A stretch of DNA of 64,000 nt from NCBI RefSeq assembly GCF_019968905.1, contig NZ_CP079946.1, forward strand, positions 806,001 to 870,000, written 5' to 3'. Below, piece by piece: positions 8,216 through 16,502 of this stretch. The notes under the pieces are model-generated. The model was not told the origin of the DNA, ran no database searches, and saw only the letters and a program-made list of their open reading frames with translations. Origin of the DNA: Corallococcus sp. EGB (GTDB lineage: Bacteria > Myxococcota > Myxococcia > Myxococcales > Myxococcaceae). Position 1 is the first letter of the stretch. The number at the start of each line of letters is the position of its first letter. The translations under genes and the position numbers were made by a program.

Positions 8216-10594
8216 ATGAGCCTTCCCGCTCGACGTCTCATGGCCGCGAAGGTCCTGCTCTGCACGGGCGTGACGCTGGCGTGGGCCGTCCTCTGCCTGC
8301 TGCCCATGCTCGCGGACGCGGCGCCGCGCTTCGGCCTCGCGGGCCTGTCCTCCAACAACGAGGTGCGCCTGCGCACGTCCACCGCCCATCTGGAGACGGT
8401 GCTGCGTGTGGACCTGCTGGCGCCGGTGACGGACGCGTCTCCGGAGGCACCGCGCGACGCGGGCACGGAGGCCGCGCGGGTGACGGTGCTGGTGGATCCG
8501 CTGCTCGCGGCGGACGGCACGCAGGTGCCGGTGACGGTGCGCGTGGGCACGGCGGAGGGCGCGGCGGAGCTGCCCATCTCCGTGCGGCAGCCGGTGACGG
8601 TGACGCTGTCCGCGGACCTGCCCGCCGCCGGTGACTACCACGGCCGCGTGGTGCTGCTGGGCGACGGCACGCGGGAGGTCACCCCGCTCCTCGTGCAGCG
8701 CGTGGCGTCCGCGCCCACGGTGCAGTTCTATCCGGTGGCCCCCGCGCGCGGCTGGACGCTGGGGCCGTTCTCCGGAAGAGCCACGGTGCGGCTCACCTTC
8801 CGGGAGACCTCGGGCGTGGGCGGCGCCGTGGGCCCCGCGTCGGTGGTGCAGCTGGACCGCAAGGCGGGCGGCGGGGACGGCGCGGCGCCCGTGCAGGCGC
8901 AGGACGCGAAGTGGCTCTTCCGGGGGCCGGACGGCCTGCCGCAGGGCCCGGGGAAGGAGGGCGTCCTCCAGGTGCCCGCCTACGGCACCGGCCTCTTGAG
9001 CGTGGACGTGGACGACCTGCCGGAGTCCGGTGAGTACACCGGCACGGTGCGGCTGCTCGTGCCGGAGGGCGCGGCGGTGGAGCAGGCGTTCACCGTCTGG
9101 GTGAAGACGCCCGCGATGTTCGGCGCGTTCCTCATCTTCCTGGGCGTGGTGACGTCCGCGGCGGTGCGCTTCTACGTGCAGCGCGTGCGCCCTCGCGTGA
9201 ACCTGCGCGACCGCGCGGAGGCCGCGCGCCAGAAGCTCCAATCGCTGGTGCCCGCCCGTCCGCTGGAGCAGGAGGCCACCGTGGCCGCGTCGCTGCGCCG
9301 CCAGGTGGACGCGCTCCTCGCGAACATCCAGCGCCCCTTGAGCGGGCTCGTCGTGCAGGACTCCGTGCTCGCGCTCTTCGAGGCGCGGCTCCAGCTCTTC
9401 TCCCTCTGGTCCGTCCTGCTGCGGCAGCTGGAGGGGCTCAAGGGCGTGGCGCTGCTGGACGCGGAGCGCAAGCTCAAGGCGGTGGAGACGCTGCTCCAGA
9501 ATGATCAGGCCACGTCCGCGGACTTCACCGAGCAGGCGCAGATGCTGCGCACGCTCGACCTGGAGTCGGTGGCCCGCGCGGTGCTGGAGGCGCGGCTGAC
9601 GGAGCTGGAGCAGCAGGCGCGGACGCTGGCCTCCCAGCGCGGGGATGATCCGGTGAGCCGCAGGCTCCAGGGGGAGCTGCCCCTGTACGTGCTGCGCGCG
9701 CGCCAGCAGCTGCCGGGGCCCGACCTGGAGGCGTCGCACCGGCTGGTGGAGACCGCGCGCGAGGCGTTCCTCGAAATCCTCGTGGCGGACCTGGAGGGCG
9801 CCCTCACCGTGAAGCAGCTGCCCGGCGGCTTCACGCAGGAGGAGTGGGCGGCGCTGCGCCTGCGCGTGGGCGAGCAGCTGGCCCGGGCGCGGGCCCGCGT
9901 GCACGCCAGCGTGGACGAGGCGTACCTCTACTACCAGGCCGCGTACGCGCTGTACCTGCGCGAGCTGGTGGACAACCTGGAGGAGGCGCTGACGCAGCTC
10001 CAGGCGCAGTCCGGCGGCGGGCTGAACACGAGCGCGGACTGGCGGACGGAGGTGGAAGCGCGGTTGGCGGCGGCGCGCGCGCTCCTGGACAAGGGCGAGG
10101 CGAACCTGGCCGCGCCGGAGTACCGCGCCGCCCGCGAGGACTTCGCGCGCCACGTCACGGCCCCGCCCCCCGCGGTCGCCCTGGGCGGCCGGAGCGGCCT
10201 GGAGCGCGTCCCCGCCGAAGTGTCGCTGGACCCCTTCTCGCAGCCGGCCCCGGGCGCGCCCCCGCCGCCCGCGCCGCTGCCCGGAGGGCCCGCCAGCGGG
10301 AACCTCTCCCCCCTGCCGCCGCCGTCCACCAAGGCGAGCACCGACGCGCTGGTGAACCTGGACTGGATTCCCCTGCCGCGCTCGCGCGACCTGTGGAAGG
10401 TGGAGCTCGCGGTGCTGGGGATGATGTCCATCATCGCCGTGCTGCTGGGGCTCCAGGTGCTGGACGTCTTCGCGCCCACGTGGGGCGGCTCCGGCGCGTG
10501 GATGACCGCCTTCCTCTGGGGCTTCGGCCTGCACCAGGTGGGCAACGCCACGTTCGACGGGCTGTGGGGCATGGTGTCGCGGCTGGAGAAGTAG
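8216..10594 (+). CDS. Large membrane protein with Ig-like ectodomain and helical cytoplasmic region
   Basis: 792 aa from MSLPARRLMA, whose start gives a clean N-terminal signal/anchor (about residues 10-35). Next comes a beta-rich extracytoplasmic part (about 40-295), a transmembrane helix at about 299-321 (FGAFLIFLGVVTSAAVRFYV), then about 340 residues of Arg/Glu/Leu-rich helix likely to be coiled coil. A Pro-rich linker (about 675-715) and two C-terminal hydrophobic segments (about 729-785) follow. I know no named family. It follows the EAD1-protease by 80 bp on the same strand, so a membrane partner or sensor role is possible but unproven. Its stop is 3 bp from the stop of the convergent SDR. 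Confidence 0.7.
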   Translation: MSLPARRLMAAKVLLCTGVTLAWAVLCLLPMLADAAPRFGLAGLSSNNEVRLRTSTAHLETVLRVDLLAPVTDASPEAPRDAGTEAARVTVLVDPLLAADGTQVPVTVRVGTAEGAAELPISVRQPVTVTLSADLPAAGDYHGRVVLLGDGTREVTPLLVQRVASAPTVQFYPVAPARGWTLGPFSGRATVRLTFRETSGVGGAVGPASVVQLDRKAGGGDGAAPVQAQDAKWLFRGPDGLPQGPGKEGVLQVPAYGTGLLSVDVDDLPESGEYTGTVRLLVPEGAAVEQAFTVWVKTPAMFGAFLIFLGVVTSAAVRFYVQRVRPRVNLRDRAEAARQKLQSLVPARPLEQEATVAASLRRQVDALLANIQRPLSGLVVQDSVLALFEARLQLFSLWSVLLRQLEGLKGVALLDAERKLKAVETLLQNDQATSADFTEQAQMLRTLDLESVARAVLEARLTELEQQARTLASQRGDDPVSRRLQGELPLYVLRARQQLPGPDLEASHRLVETAREAFLEILVADLEGALTVKQLPGGFTQEEWAALRLRVGEQLARARARVHASVDEAYLYYQAAYALYLRELVDNLEEALTQLQAQSGGGLNTSADWRTEVEARLAAARALLDKGEANLAAPEYRAAREDFARHVTAPPPAVALGGRSGLERVPAEVSLDPFSQPAPGAPPPPAPLPGGPASGNLSPLPPPSTKASTDALVNLDWIPLPRSRDLWKVELAVLGMMSIIAVLLGLQVLDVFAPTWGGSGAWMTAFLWGFGLHQVGNATFDGLWGMVSRLEK

Positions 10595-10597
10595 CCT

Positions 10598-11398
10598 TCA
10601 GGCCTTCCGGCCGCGGATGGCGCGCGCGGCCAGCCGGTCCACCAGCGACGGCGCCACCAGCTTGAGCACCTGTCCCACGCGGCCGGTGAGCGTCATCACC
10701 AGCTCGCGCTCGCGGCGCTCCATGGCGCGCAGGATGAGCGCCACACAGGTGTCCACGTCCATGGTGGGGCCGGACTCGTCGCGGGGGCTCTGGCCCAGGG
10801 GCTGGCCCTCCGGCCCCAGCGCGTGCGCGCGGATGTCCGTGGCCACGAAGCCCGGCGACACCACGAGCACGTCCGTGCCGGTGCCCAACAGTTCGATGCG
10901 CAGCGAATCGAAGAAGCCCTGCATGGCGTGCTTGCTGCCGGCGTAGCCGGTGCGCATGGGCACGCCCGTCTTGCCCGTCAGCGACGACACGGCGACGAGC
11001 AGTCCCTTGCGCGCCTTGATGTGCGGCAGCGCGTGGAAGGTGCAGTGCACCGCGCCCAGGTAGTTGATGCGGATGAGGCGCTCGTAGAGGCCCAGGTCCT
11101 TCACGTCCTCGAAGCGCGAGTGCATGGTGATGCCCGCGTTGTTGACGAGCACGTCCACGCCGCCGAACGCCTCCACCGTGCGCTCCACCAGCCGGCGGCA
11201 CGCCTCCGGGTCGCCCACGTCGGTGGGCACCGCCAGCGCCTTGCCGCCCGCGGCCTCGCACCGCGCCTTCACGCGCTCCAGCGCCTGGGCATCCCGCGCC
11301 GCCAGCGCCACGTTCGCGCCCCGTCCGGCCAGGGCCACCGACAGCGCCTCGCCGATGCCCGCGGAGGCACCGGTGACAATCACGGTCTTTCCTTGCAT
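10598..11398 (-). CDS. Short-chain dehydrogenase/reductase
   Basis: 266 aa from MQGKTVIVTG. An ATG three codons upstream is possible, but GAGAGG is better spaced for the start given. Classical SDR features are visible: the dinucleotide motif GASAGIG (residues 10-16), NNAG in the middle of the fold, and the active-site YAGSK. It is an NAD(P)H-dependent oxidoreductase with unknown substrate. The family includes lipid and ketone reductases, and the hydrophobic patch after the active site would fit a lipophilic substrate. It lies downstream of the ZIP and hydrolase genes on the same strand and may be the last gene of that group. Confidence 0.85.
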   Translation of the reverse strand: MQGKTVIVTGASAGIGEALSVALAGRGANVALAARDAQALERVKARCEAAGGKALAVPTDVGDPEACRRLVERTVEAFGGVDVLVNNAGITMHSRFEDVKDLGLYERLIRINYLGAVHCTFHALPHIKARKGLLVAVSSLTGKTGVPMRTGYAGSKHAMQGFFDSLRIELLGTGTDVLVVSPGFVATDIRAHALGPEGQPLGQSPRDESGPTMDVDTCVALILRAMERRERELVMTLTGRVGQVLKLVAPSLVDRLAARAIRGRKA

Positions 11399-11427
11399 GC
11401 CGCCCATCCTCTCAGGGGCGCGGCCCT

Positions 11428-12204
11428 TCAGCCATGGCCTCCCGTGAAGGCCTCCGCGAAGTGGAGCCCGCCAATGAGCAGCAGCCCGCAGAGAAAGCCC
11501 ACCAGGCGCTGGCGCGCGTCCGGGCCCCGGCGCATCTCCGGCAGCAGGTCCACCGCGCCGATGTAGAGGAACGAGCCTCCGGCGATGGCCAGCACCGTGC
11601 CCTGGAGCGACGGCAGCATCCGGGTGCCCAGGAGCACCCCCGCCGCGCCAATCGCGGCGGTGAGCTGCACCCCCGCCAGCGCGACGAGCGACCCCCCGCG
11701 AGACCAGCCCGCGGCGCGCAGGAGCGCGTAGTCGCCCACCTCCTGCGGAAGCTCATGGACGATGACGGCGAACGCGGTGGCGATGCCCGCCTGCGGCGAC
11801 ACGAGGAAGGCCGCCGCCACCGCCGCCCCGTCGCCCACGTTGTGCAGCGCGTCCGACGCCAGCAGGGTGACGGGCAGCGTGGGCGTGCCCGGGTGCGCAT
11901 GGTGGCCGTGCGCGTGTCCGGCGGCGGCCTCCGCGTGGTGGGGGTGATGGCCCAGCGCCCACTCCAGGAGCGCCAGCGCGACGAAGCTGGCGAAGGCCCA
12001 CGTGAAGGTCGCCGCGCCCTGGACCTCCACCGCCTGCGGCAGCACCTCCAGGAACACCGCGCTCAACAACGTGCCGGCGGCGAAGGCCACCAGCGCGGGC
12101 AGCCGCTGGTGCAGCCAACGCTCGGAGAGCACACCGCCCGCGAGCCCTGCCAGACCGTCCAGTCCCACGGCGATGAGGACGAACAGGACGGTGTGCGACT
12201 CCAT
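11428..12204 (-). CDS. ZIP-family divalent metal transporter
   Basis: 258 aa from MESHTVLFVL. This start overlaps the upstream hydrolase stop as TGATG, indicating coupled translation. Eight hydrophobic helices are likely. A His-rich cytoplasmic loop (HHPHHAEAAAGHAHGHHAHP) lies between helices III and IV. The two ZIP metal-site helices are present: DALHNVGDG and HELPQEVGDY. In most ZIPs the latter is HExPHExGD, and here the second His is replaced by Gln, which may change metal preference. It imports zinc or a similar divalent ion toward the cytoplasm. Confidence 0.88.
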   Translation of the reverse strand: MESHTVLFVLIAVGLDGLAGLAGGVLSERWLHQRLPALVAFAAGTLLSAVFLEVLPQAVEVQGAATFTWAFASFVALALLEWALGHHPHHAEAAAGHAHGHHAHPGTPTLPVTLLASDALHNVGDGAAVAAAFLVSPQAGIATAFAVIVHELPQEVGDYALLRAAGWSRGGSLVALAGVQLTAAIGAAGVLLGTRMLPSLQGTVLAIAGGSFLYIGAVDLLPEMRRGPDARQRLVGFLCGLLLIGGLHFAEAFTGGHG

Positions 12205-12983
12205 CAGGGGGCCATCAGCCACGCGAGCACGGCCTGGGGGCTGTCCACGTGCACGAAGTGGCCGGCGTCCGGCAGGAAGGCCACGGGGCAGCCGCCGTCC
12301 TCCAGGCGCCGGGCGCTCTCGTCGGACACGTACCGGCTGCGCCCGCCGCGGATGCAGCGCAGGGGCGGGTGCACGGGGCGCTCCACCGCGGGCCAGAGGT
12401 CCTCGCCGTTGACGCGCCGGTGCAGGCGTTGGAGCGCTTCGCGGTCGAAGCGCCAGCGCACGCCGTCACCGTCCGGCGCCAGGTTCATGAGCAGCCAGTC
12501 CGACAGCGACTCCGACAGGCCATTGCCGGTGAGGCTCGCGCGCAGCTCCTTGCGGCTGTCCGCGCGCGGCGGGGCCTTCAGGAGGATGTCCAGCACATAG
12601 CCGCTCTCCGACAGGTCCAGCGGCACGGGGCCCGGCGCGATGTCGAGCAGCGCCACGCTGCGCACGTGCTCGGAGGCCTCCAGGCTGGCGGCGAGCGACA
12701 CGCGTCCCCCCAGCGAGTGGCCCACCCAGTCCACGGGGCCCTGGAAGCCCTTCGCTTCGAGCGTGTCCACCACGTCGCGCGCGAGCGTGGCCAGGTCCGC
12801 GTCCGGGGACAGGGCCGGGGAGGTGCCGTGGCCGGTGAGGTCGGGCAGCAGGATGCGGCGGCGCGGATCCGCCTGCGTCCACGCGACGGCGAGCGAGCGC
12901 AGGTTGCGGCCCGTCCCGAGGAAGCCGTGCAGCATCACCGTGAGCACGTCGCCCGTGCCCACCTGGAAACTTTCGAGCACCAC
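12204..12983 (-). CDS. Alpha/beta hydrolase (esterase-like)
   Basis: 259 aa, cytoplasmic, with no signal peptide. It has an HGFLGTG oxyanion-hole region near residue 20, the nucleophile elbow GHSLGG with Ser90, and a late His in DAGHFVHVDSPQAV. The size and the LPDLTGHGTS stretch match small esterases and MenH/YbfF-type hydrolases. The real substrate cannot be read from the sequence. It is the first gene of a run with the ZIP transporter (1-bp overlap of stop and start) and perhaps the SDR. Confidence 0.85.
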   Translation of the reverse strand: MVLESFQVGTGDVLTVMLHGFLGTGRNLRSLAVAWTQADPRRRILLPDLTGHGTSPALSPDADLATLARDVVDTLEAKGFQGPVDWVGHSLGGRVSLAASLEASEHVRSVALLDIAPGPVPLDLSESGYVLDILLKAPPRADSRKELRASLTGNGLSESLSDWLLMNLAPDGDGVRWRFDREALQRLHRRVNGEDLWPAVERPVHPPLRCIRGGRSRYVSDESARRLEDGGCPVAFLPDAGHFVHVDSPQAVLAWLMAP

Positions 12984-13071
12984 GCCACCACCACCTTGTG
13001 TCGCATGCCTTGACCTGGGGGCACGCCTGCCGCTTCATACCGCGAAGCCCCCTTTCGTCGAGGTGAACCCG

Positions 13072-13647
13072 ATGGCATCCGTCTCCTGGTTGTTGCTGGC
13101 GCTCGGCGCCAACCCCGTCGCTGCTCCGGCCGCGGCCCAGGCTCCGGCAGACCCGAAGGTCGCGGTGGCCACGGTGCTGGACGACTGGCACCGCGCGGCC
13201 GCGGTGGCGAACGAGGCGCGCTACTTCGCGTACTTCACCCCGGACGCGGTCTTCATGGGCACGGACGGGGAGGAGCGCTGGACGGTGGACCAGTTCCGCG
13301 CGTGGGCGAAGCCCTACTTCACCAAGGGGCAGGCCTGGTCGTTCAAGTCGGTGTCCCGCAACGTGTTCTTCTCCAAGGACGGCCAGCTGGCCTGGTTCGA
13401 CGAGTCGTTGGATACGCCCAACCTGGGCCCCGCGCGCGGCAGCGGCGTGCTGGTGAAGGACGCGTCCGGCTGGAAGATCGCCCAGTACAACCTCTCCGTC
13501 CCCATCCCCAACGACTTGATGGGCGAGGTGACGAACCGCATCGCCACGTACTCCAAGGCCAAGGTGGCCACACCGTCCGCGCCAGCACAGAAGCCTGCCC
13601 AGGCGCCCACCCCGCCGCCCGCGAAGGCGTCCGCGAAGAAGCCCTGA
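13072..13647 (+). CDS. Secreted NTF2-like (SnoaL/DUF4440-type) protein
   Basis: 191 aa from the ATG preceded by GAGGTGA. The in-frame region upstream of it belongs to the antisense hydrolase. Residues 1-22 are a signal peptide ending in an Ala-rich cleavage region. Residues about 30-155 match the NTF2-like alpha+beta cone: a first helix with WHRAAAVANEARYFAYFTPD, then FMGTDGEERW and an internal KDGQLAWFDE. Such secreted NTF2-like domains are often ligand-binding and non-enzymatic. The last 35 residues are an Ala/Pro/Lys-rich tail that may contact the envelope. Confidence 0.8.
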   Translation: MASVSWLLLALGANPVAAPAAAQAPADPKVAVATVLDDWHRAAAVANEARYFAYFTPDAVFMGTDGEERWTVDQFRAWAKPYFTKGQAWSFKSVSRNVFFSKDGQLAWFDESLDTPNLGPARGSGVLVKDASGWKIAQYNLSVPIPNDLMGEVTNRIATYSKAKVATPSAPAQKPAQAPTPPPAKASAKKP

Positions 13648-13780
13648 CGCTTGCCTGCCTGCGTCATGGCCCGGCTCCATGACAGAACCATGACAAACGC
13701 ATGGCGGAGCTGAGGCCCTCCGTGACGTCCTACGCTGTAGGTTGGCGTCCTTCGCTGCTCTGTACTGGAGGCCCCAACGC

Positions 13781-14182
13781 ATGCGTGTCATCACCCCCGA
13801 CCTTCTTGTCGCGGCCGTGACGGAACTCTCCCGGGGATCGAAGCTGGTCCGACTGAAGGACGTTCTGGCGTGGTGTGAGTGGAACGGGGTGGATGCCCAG
13901 GGAGATGGCCTCCGGAACCAGGCGCTGTGGGAAGCGGAGCGCGCCGAGGTCCGGGGGCAGCACCGGCTGCTGAAGTTCAAGAGCGGCGAGTGCAAGCAGT
14001 CCCGGCTGGGGTGGGCGCTCATCGCCCATGGAGCCAAGGCGCGGGAGCTGGCGACGGACCTGCGCTGGTGTGAACAGGTGTGGAATGGCGTGGACTGGGA
14101 GTGGCAGGGCGGCATCGCGCCCGTCCCCGAGCGCCGCCCCAACCGCGTCCGGAATGTGGAAGAGGCGCCCGCCTCCCCGTGA
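13781..14182 (+). CDS. Small hypothetical protein
   Basis: 133 aa from MRVITPDLLV, with GGAGG about 9 bases upstream. I do not recognise it. It is compact, Trp-rich (WCEWNGVD, WCEQVWNGVDWEW) and without signal peptide. The repeated W-NGVD phrase near both ends suggests a small internal duplication. It lies 54 bp upstream of the SET gene on the same strand and could be cotranscribed with it. Confidence 0.65.
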   Translation: MRVITPDLLVAAVTELSRGSKLVRLKDVLAWCEWNGVDAQGDGLRNQALWEAERAEVRGQHRLLKFKSGECKQSRLGWALIAHGAKARELATDLRWCEQVWNGVDWEWQGGIAPVPERRPNRVRNVEEAPASP

Positions 14183-14236
14183 GCCCGGGACGTGCTTAAG
14201 TTCGGGCAGGCACCCTCCCGCGAGGAGGGTTTCTCC

Positions 14237-14647
14237 ATGAACAATCCCGAACTCGAGCGCCTCATCTCAGAGAATCAGTTCCACCCCAACGTTGAATGGC
14301 GCCTCGTTCCTGGAAAGGGACGGGGCGTTTTCGCGCGCCGGTTCCTGCCGAAGGGCACGCTCGTGGAGTGGGCGCCCATCAGCCGCTTCCCCGCGAGCGA
14401 CCTCAAGCCGGTGGACCACCGCGACTGCCAGGCGCAACACCATGTCTTCACCTGGGGCTCCGAGCCTGGCCGGGAGAAGGCATACGCGTGGGGCATGCTG
14501 GCGCTCTACAACCACTCGAAGACGCCCAACGTGGAGCTCATCGACGGGCCGGTGCCGGACACGGGCGCGGCCGTCGCGCTGCGCGACATCCAGCCCGGCG
14601 AGGAGCTCTGCCTGGACTACGGCATCACCTGGTTCGAGACGCACTGA
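14237..14647 (+). CDS. Small SET-domain protein (putative lysine methyltransferase)
   Basis: 136 aa from MNNPELERLI, preceded by GGAGGG. It is essentially a minimal SET domain: GKGRGVFARR near residue 25 (cofactor loop), LALYNHSKTPNVEL as the NHS-type core, and GEELCLDYGITW with the catalytic-type Tyr. It should bind S-adenosylmethionine, and the target is unknown. There are no pre- or post-SET cysteines. The last 52 bases of the gene are repeated exactly at 19117-19168, after the Hxs cassette, so this gene's 3' end was the site of the rearrangement that placed the cassette here. Confidence 0.85.
   Translation: MNNPELERLISENQFHPNVEWRLVPGKGRGVFARRFLPKGTLVEWAPISRFPASDLKPVDHRDCQAQHHVFTWGSEPGREKAYAWGMLALYNHSKTPNVELIDGPVPDTGAAVALRDIQPGEELCLDYGITWFETH
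14596..14647 (+). repeat. 52-bp direct repeat, left copy (SET gene 3' end)
   Basis: Bases 14596-14647 encode the last residues of the SET protein (GEELCLDYGITWFETH) and its stop. They are identical over all 52 positions to 19117-19168. Similarity continues weakly outside: GC one base before and GCGC one base after. The two copies have the same orientation and exactly bracket the Hxs genes. Such repeats arise by site-specific integration into a gene's 3' end or by homologous rearrangement. Confidence 0.95.
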
Positions 14648-14677
14648 AGCGCTGATGTGAGCGGCGAGGCGAACCCC

Positions 14678-14701
14678 GCCCGCGGCGGTGCTGCCGCGGG
14701 C
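14678..14701 (+). terminator. Hairpin downstream of the SET gene
   Basis: A perfect 9-bp stem GCCCGCGGC/GCCGCGGGC with a 6-nt loop starts 30 bp after the SET stop and about 110 bp before the first Hxs-locus gene. It probably ends SET transcription, so the Hxs operon would need its own promoter between here and 14812. Confidence 0.55.
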
Positions 14702-14811
14702 AGCCAGGGATACTTCGCTCCAGGGCATGGCCTCACCTCGTGGAGGGATGTTCACCGGATATCGGTTCCGGCAACATTCCCTCTCATGCAAGGTGGGGTG
14801 CGGAAGTGACC

Positions 14812-15543
14812 ATGGACAGACGGTGCGGTTCCTGGGCCAGGCGCTGTCGCCGGAGCGGGATGACCCTCCTGGTGGCAGGGAGTCTGTTCTTCGTGGGGGC
14901 TGTGTCATGGGGCGCCGGGCCCGACCGCTGGAAGGCGGCTCGCGACGAGCAGGGGTCCGCCGAAAAACAGCGCGCTGAAGCCCGTCAGGCATTGATGCAT
15001 GCGCTGACGCCTCCTGTCCGCGCGGGAGGGTCCACCCAGGTCTGGCTTCAGCGCGTGGACGAAGTCCTCGCCCGTGCCGAGGAGGCCGGCAAGGTCTCCG
15101 GGGATGCGGAGCTGACGGCGCGAGCAGCCGAGGCGGCCACCTGGGCGCGGGAGGAGCGCCGGAAGATTCCCCTGATAGGGGCCGAGCGCGCAGTGGTCCT
15201 CCAGTTGCTCCACCTCTCCGCGGAGCCCTCCGCGCGGATCATCACCTGGGAGCGGGACTCCGTGGTGCTCCACTGCGCGATGGAGGCCGAGCGCTGCGTG
15301 GGGGTCTATCTGGTGGGCCGGGCCCGCGAGGGCCGCGTGCTCAATGCCCCCGAGCAGGCGGAGCAGACCGCGGCGCTGCTGACACAGGCCCTCGGGCAGC
15401 CCGCGCAGCTCCCCGCGCCGCCCGCGAGGGAAGGGGGCAGGGTGCCCACGACGTCGAGCTGGAAGGCGGGAGAGGTCCCCGTTGTCGCCCGGTGGAGGAG
15501 TTCGGACTTGATGGAGCTGCGCGTGGGGAGCGTGAAGCCATGA
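14812..15543 (+). CDS. Secreted protein of unknown function, first gene of the Hxs operon
   Basis: 243 aa from MDRRCGSWAR. An internal start at MTLLVAGSLF is also possible. A positively charged N-terminus and a hydrophobic run (TLLVAGSLFFVGAVSWGAG) make an export signal. The mature part is helical and Glu/Ala-rich, then mixed, with two Cys (HCAMEAERCVG) about eight residues apart. No family is recognised. Its stop overlaps the HxsA-like start by ATGA, so the two exported proteins are translationally coupled. A role in display, protection or processing of the modified HxsA product is only an inference from this coupling. Confidence 0.7.
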   Translation: MDRRCGSWARRCRRSGMTLLVAGSLFFVGAVSWGAGPDRWKAARDEQGSAEKQRAEARQALMHALTPPVRAGGSTQVWLQRVDEVLARAEEAGKVSGDAELTARAAEAATWAREERRKIPLIGAERAVVLQLLHLSAEPSARIITWERDSVVLHCAMEAERCVGVYLVGRAREGRVLNAPEQAEQTAALLTQALGQPAQLPAPPAREGGRVPTTSSWKAGEVPVVARWRSSDLMELRVGSVKP

Positions 15544-16142
15544 CCACGAAATCGCCGGGCCTGCTGTCTGTCAGTTCCGCGCTGCTCGCGTTGATCAGCG
15601 GCGCCGCGCCCTCGGGGCTCCTCGCCCCTCGCGCGGAGACCTCCCATGACCCGCTTCGGCGGCGTGAGGAGGAGGACTCCCATCACGAGCTCCTCCTGGT
15701 GGAGCCTTCCGAGGGAGCCCCGGTCCTGCTCGCGGGGCATCGTTCGCACCGCTCCCATTCCTCACACCGCAGCCACTACTCCGGAAGCGGTGGGGGGTCC
15801 CGCAGCTACATTCCCAGCTACGAGCCTCCGGCTCCCACCCGGGCCCCAGCTCCCAGCGCTCCGTCCACGTCCTCCACCTCGTCCCCTTCGCCCAGCAGCG
15901 AGGCGAAGAAGACGACCGAGCCGCCGCCTCGCGCGCCCAAGCCGGCTCGCGTCTCCTTCGTGGCGTTCCCGGGCGGCCGGATCTTCGTGGACGACAAGGC
16001 GGCGGGGCAGGACGTGACGGCCCCCATGGAGTTGTCCGCGGGGACGCACTCCGTGCGCGTGGAGAACCGCTTCGTCGGGCGGATCACGATCGACGTCGAA
16101 CTGCTCGAAGGGCAGACCGGAGAGGTGAAGCTTGAGTGGTAG
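15540..16142 (+). CDS. hxsA: HxsA-like His-Xaa-Ser repeat precursor with PEGA-like C-terminal domain
   Basis: 200 aa from MTTKSPGLLS, overlapping the preceding stop. The N-terminus has a weak signal-like hydrophobic stretch (about 6-30). Residues 67-81 read HRSHRSHSSHRSHYS, five consecutive His-Xaa-Ser units, followed by a Gly/Ser stretch and SYIPSYEPP. This is the hallmark of HxsA proteins, the presumed substrate of the radical SAM enzymes encoded just downstream. A Pro/Ser/Thr-rich linker (about 90-135) leads to a beta-rich domain (about 137-199; FPGGRIFVDDKAAG, then ELSAGTHSVRVE) that looks like PEGA, a small surface or envelope domain. In known Hxs precursors the repeat is the main feature, so the PEGA-like tail appears unusual. 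Confidence 0.8.
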   Translation: MTTKSPGLLSVSSALLALISGAAPSGLLAPRAETSHDPLRRREEEDSHHELLLVEPSEGAPVLLAGHRSHRSHSSHRSHYSGSGGGSRSYIPSYEPPAPTRAPAPSAPSTSSTSSPSPSSEAKKTTEPPPRAPKPARVSFVAFPGGRIFVDDKAAGQDVTAPMELSAGTHSVRVENRFVGRITIDVELLEGQTGEVKLEW

Positions 16143-16491
16143 TGCCATGGCTTCGCCGTCCGTGGAGGAGGCCCTGCGCTTCCAGGACGGGCGTATCCCG
16201 CTCACGCTCGACCTGCGCGTCTACCGCCTCACCGCCGTGCAGAAGGCCAGCTACCGCTTCGCGGAGCACTTCACGGTCCTCCTGGGAGCTCCGGAGGAAC
16301 ACCGCCTCTCGGTCACCTGCCTCTTCCGGCCAGACACCCGAGAACCGGAGGCGCTCGATGCCGTCCGTCGCTATTTCCAGGAGCTGTTGGACCAGGAACT
16401 GCGCGAGCAGATTGGAGAGGAGACCCGGGCGGTTCGCGCGTTGATCCTCGCCCAGGCCTTCTCGCGGACCAACCTCATCCGGCGGGACTGA
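16132..16491 (+). CDS. hxsD: His-Xaa-Ser system protein HxsD
   Basis: 119 aa if translated from the TTG at 16132, which has GAGG six bases upstream and overlaps hxsA by 11 bp. The alternative is the ATG at 16147 (114 aa). It is a small soluble protein whose start of fold, LTLDLRVYRLTAVQKASYRF, matches the HxsD pattern (Leu-rich strand, then a helix with KAxYRF). HxsD is a constant companion of HxsB and HxsC, and its role, perhaps precursor recognition, is not established. It lies between the precursor and HxsB genes. Confidence 0.8.
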   Translation: MSGSAMASPSVEEALRFQDGRIPLTLDLRVYRLTAVQKASYRFAEHFTVLLGAPEEHRLSVTCLFRPDTREPEALDAVRRYFQELLDQELREQIGEETRAVRALILAQAFSRTNLIRRD

Positions 16492-16502
16492 GGGACGCCC
16501 CC

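Noticed and set aside
8201-10534. Minus-strand open frame of 777 codons opposite the large membrane protein
   Set aside because: It has shadow composition (His/Arg/Gln/Gly), no domain and no ribosome site. The plus strand has clear membrane segments.
13645-13666. Hairpin TGACGC...GCGTCA after the NTF2-like gene
   Set aside because: The stem is only 6 bp with a 10-base loop. It is too weak to call a terminator.
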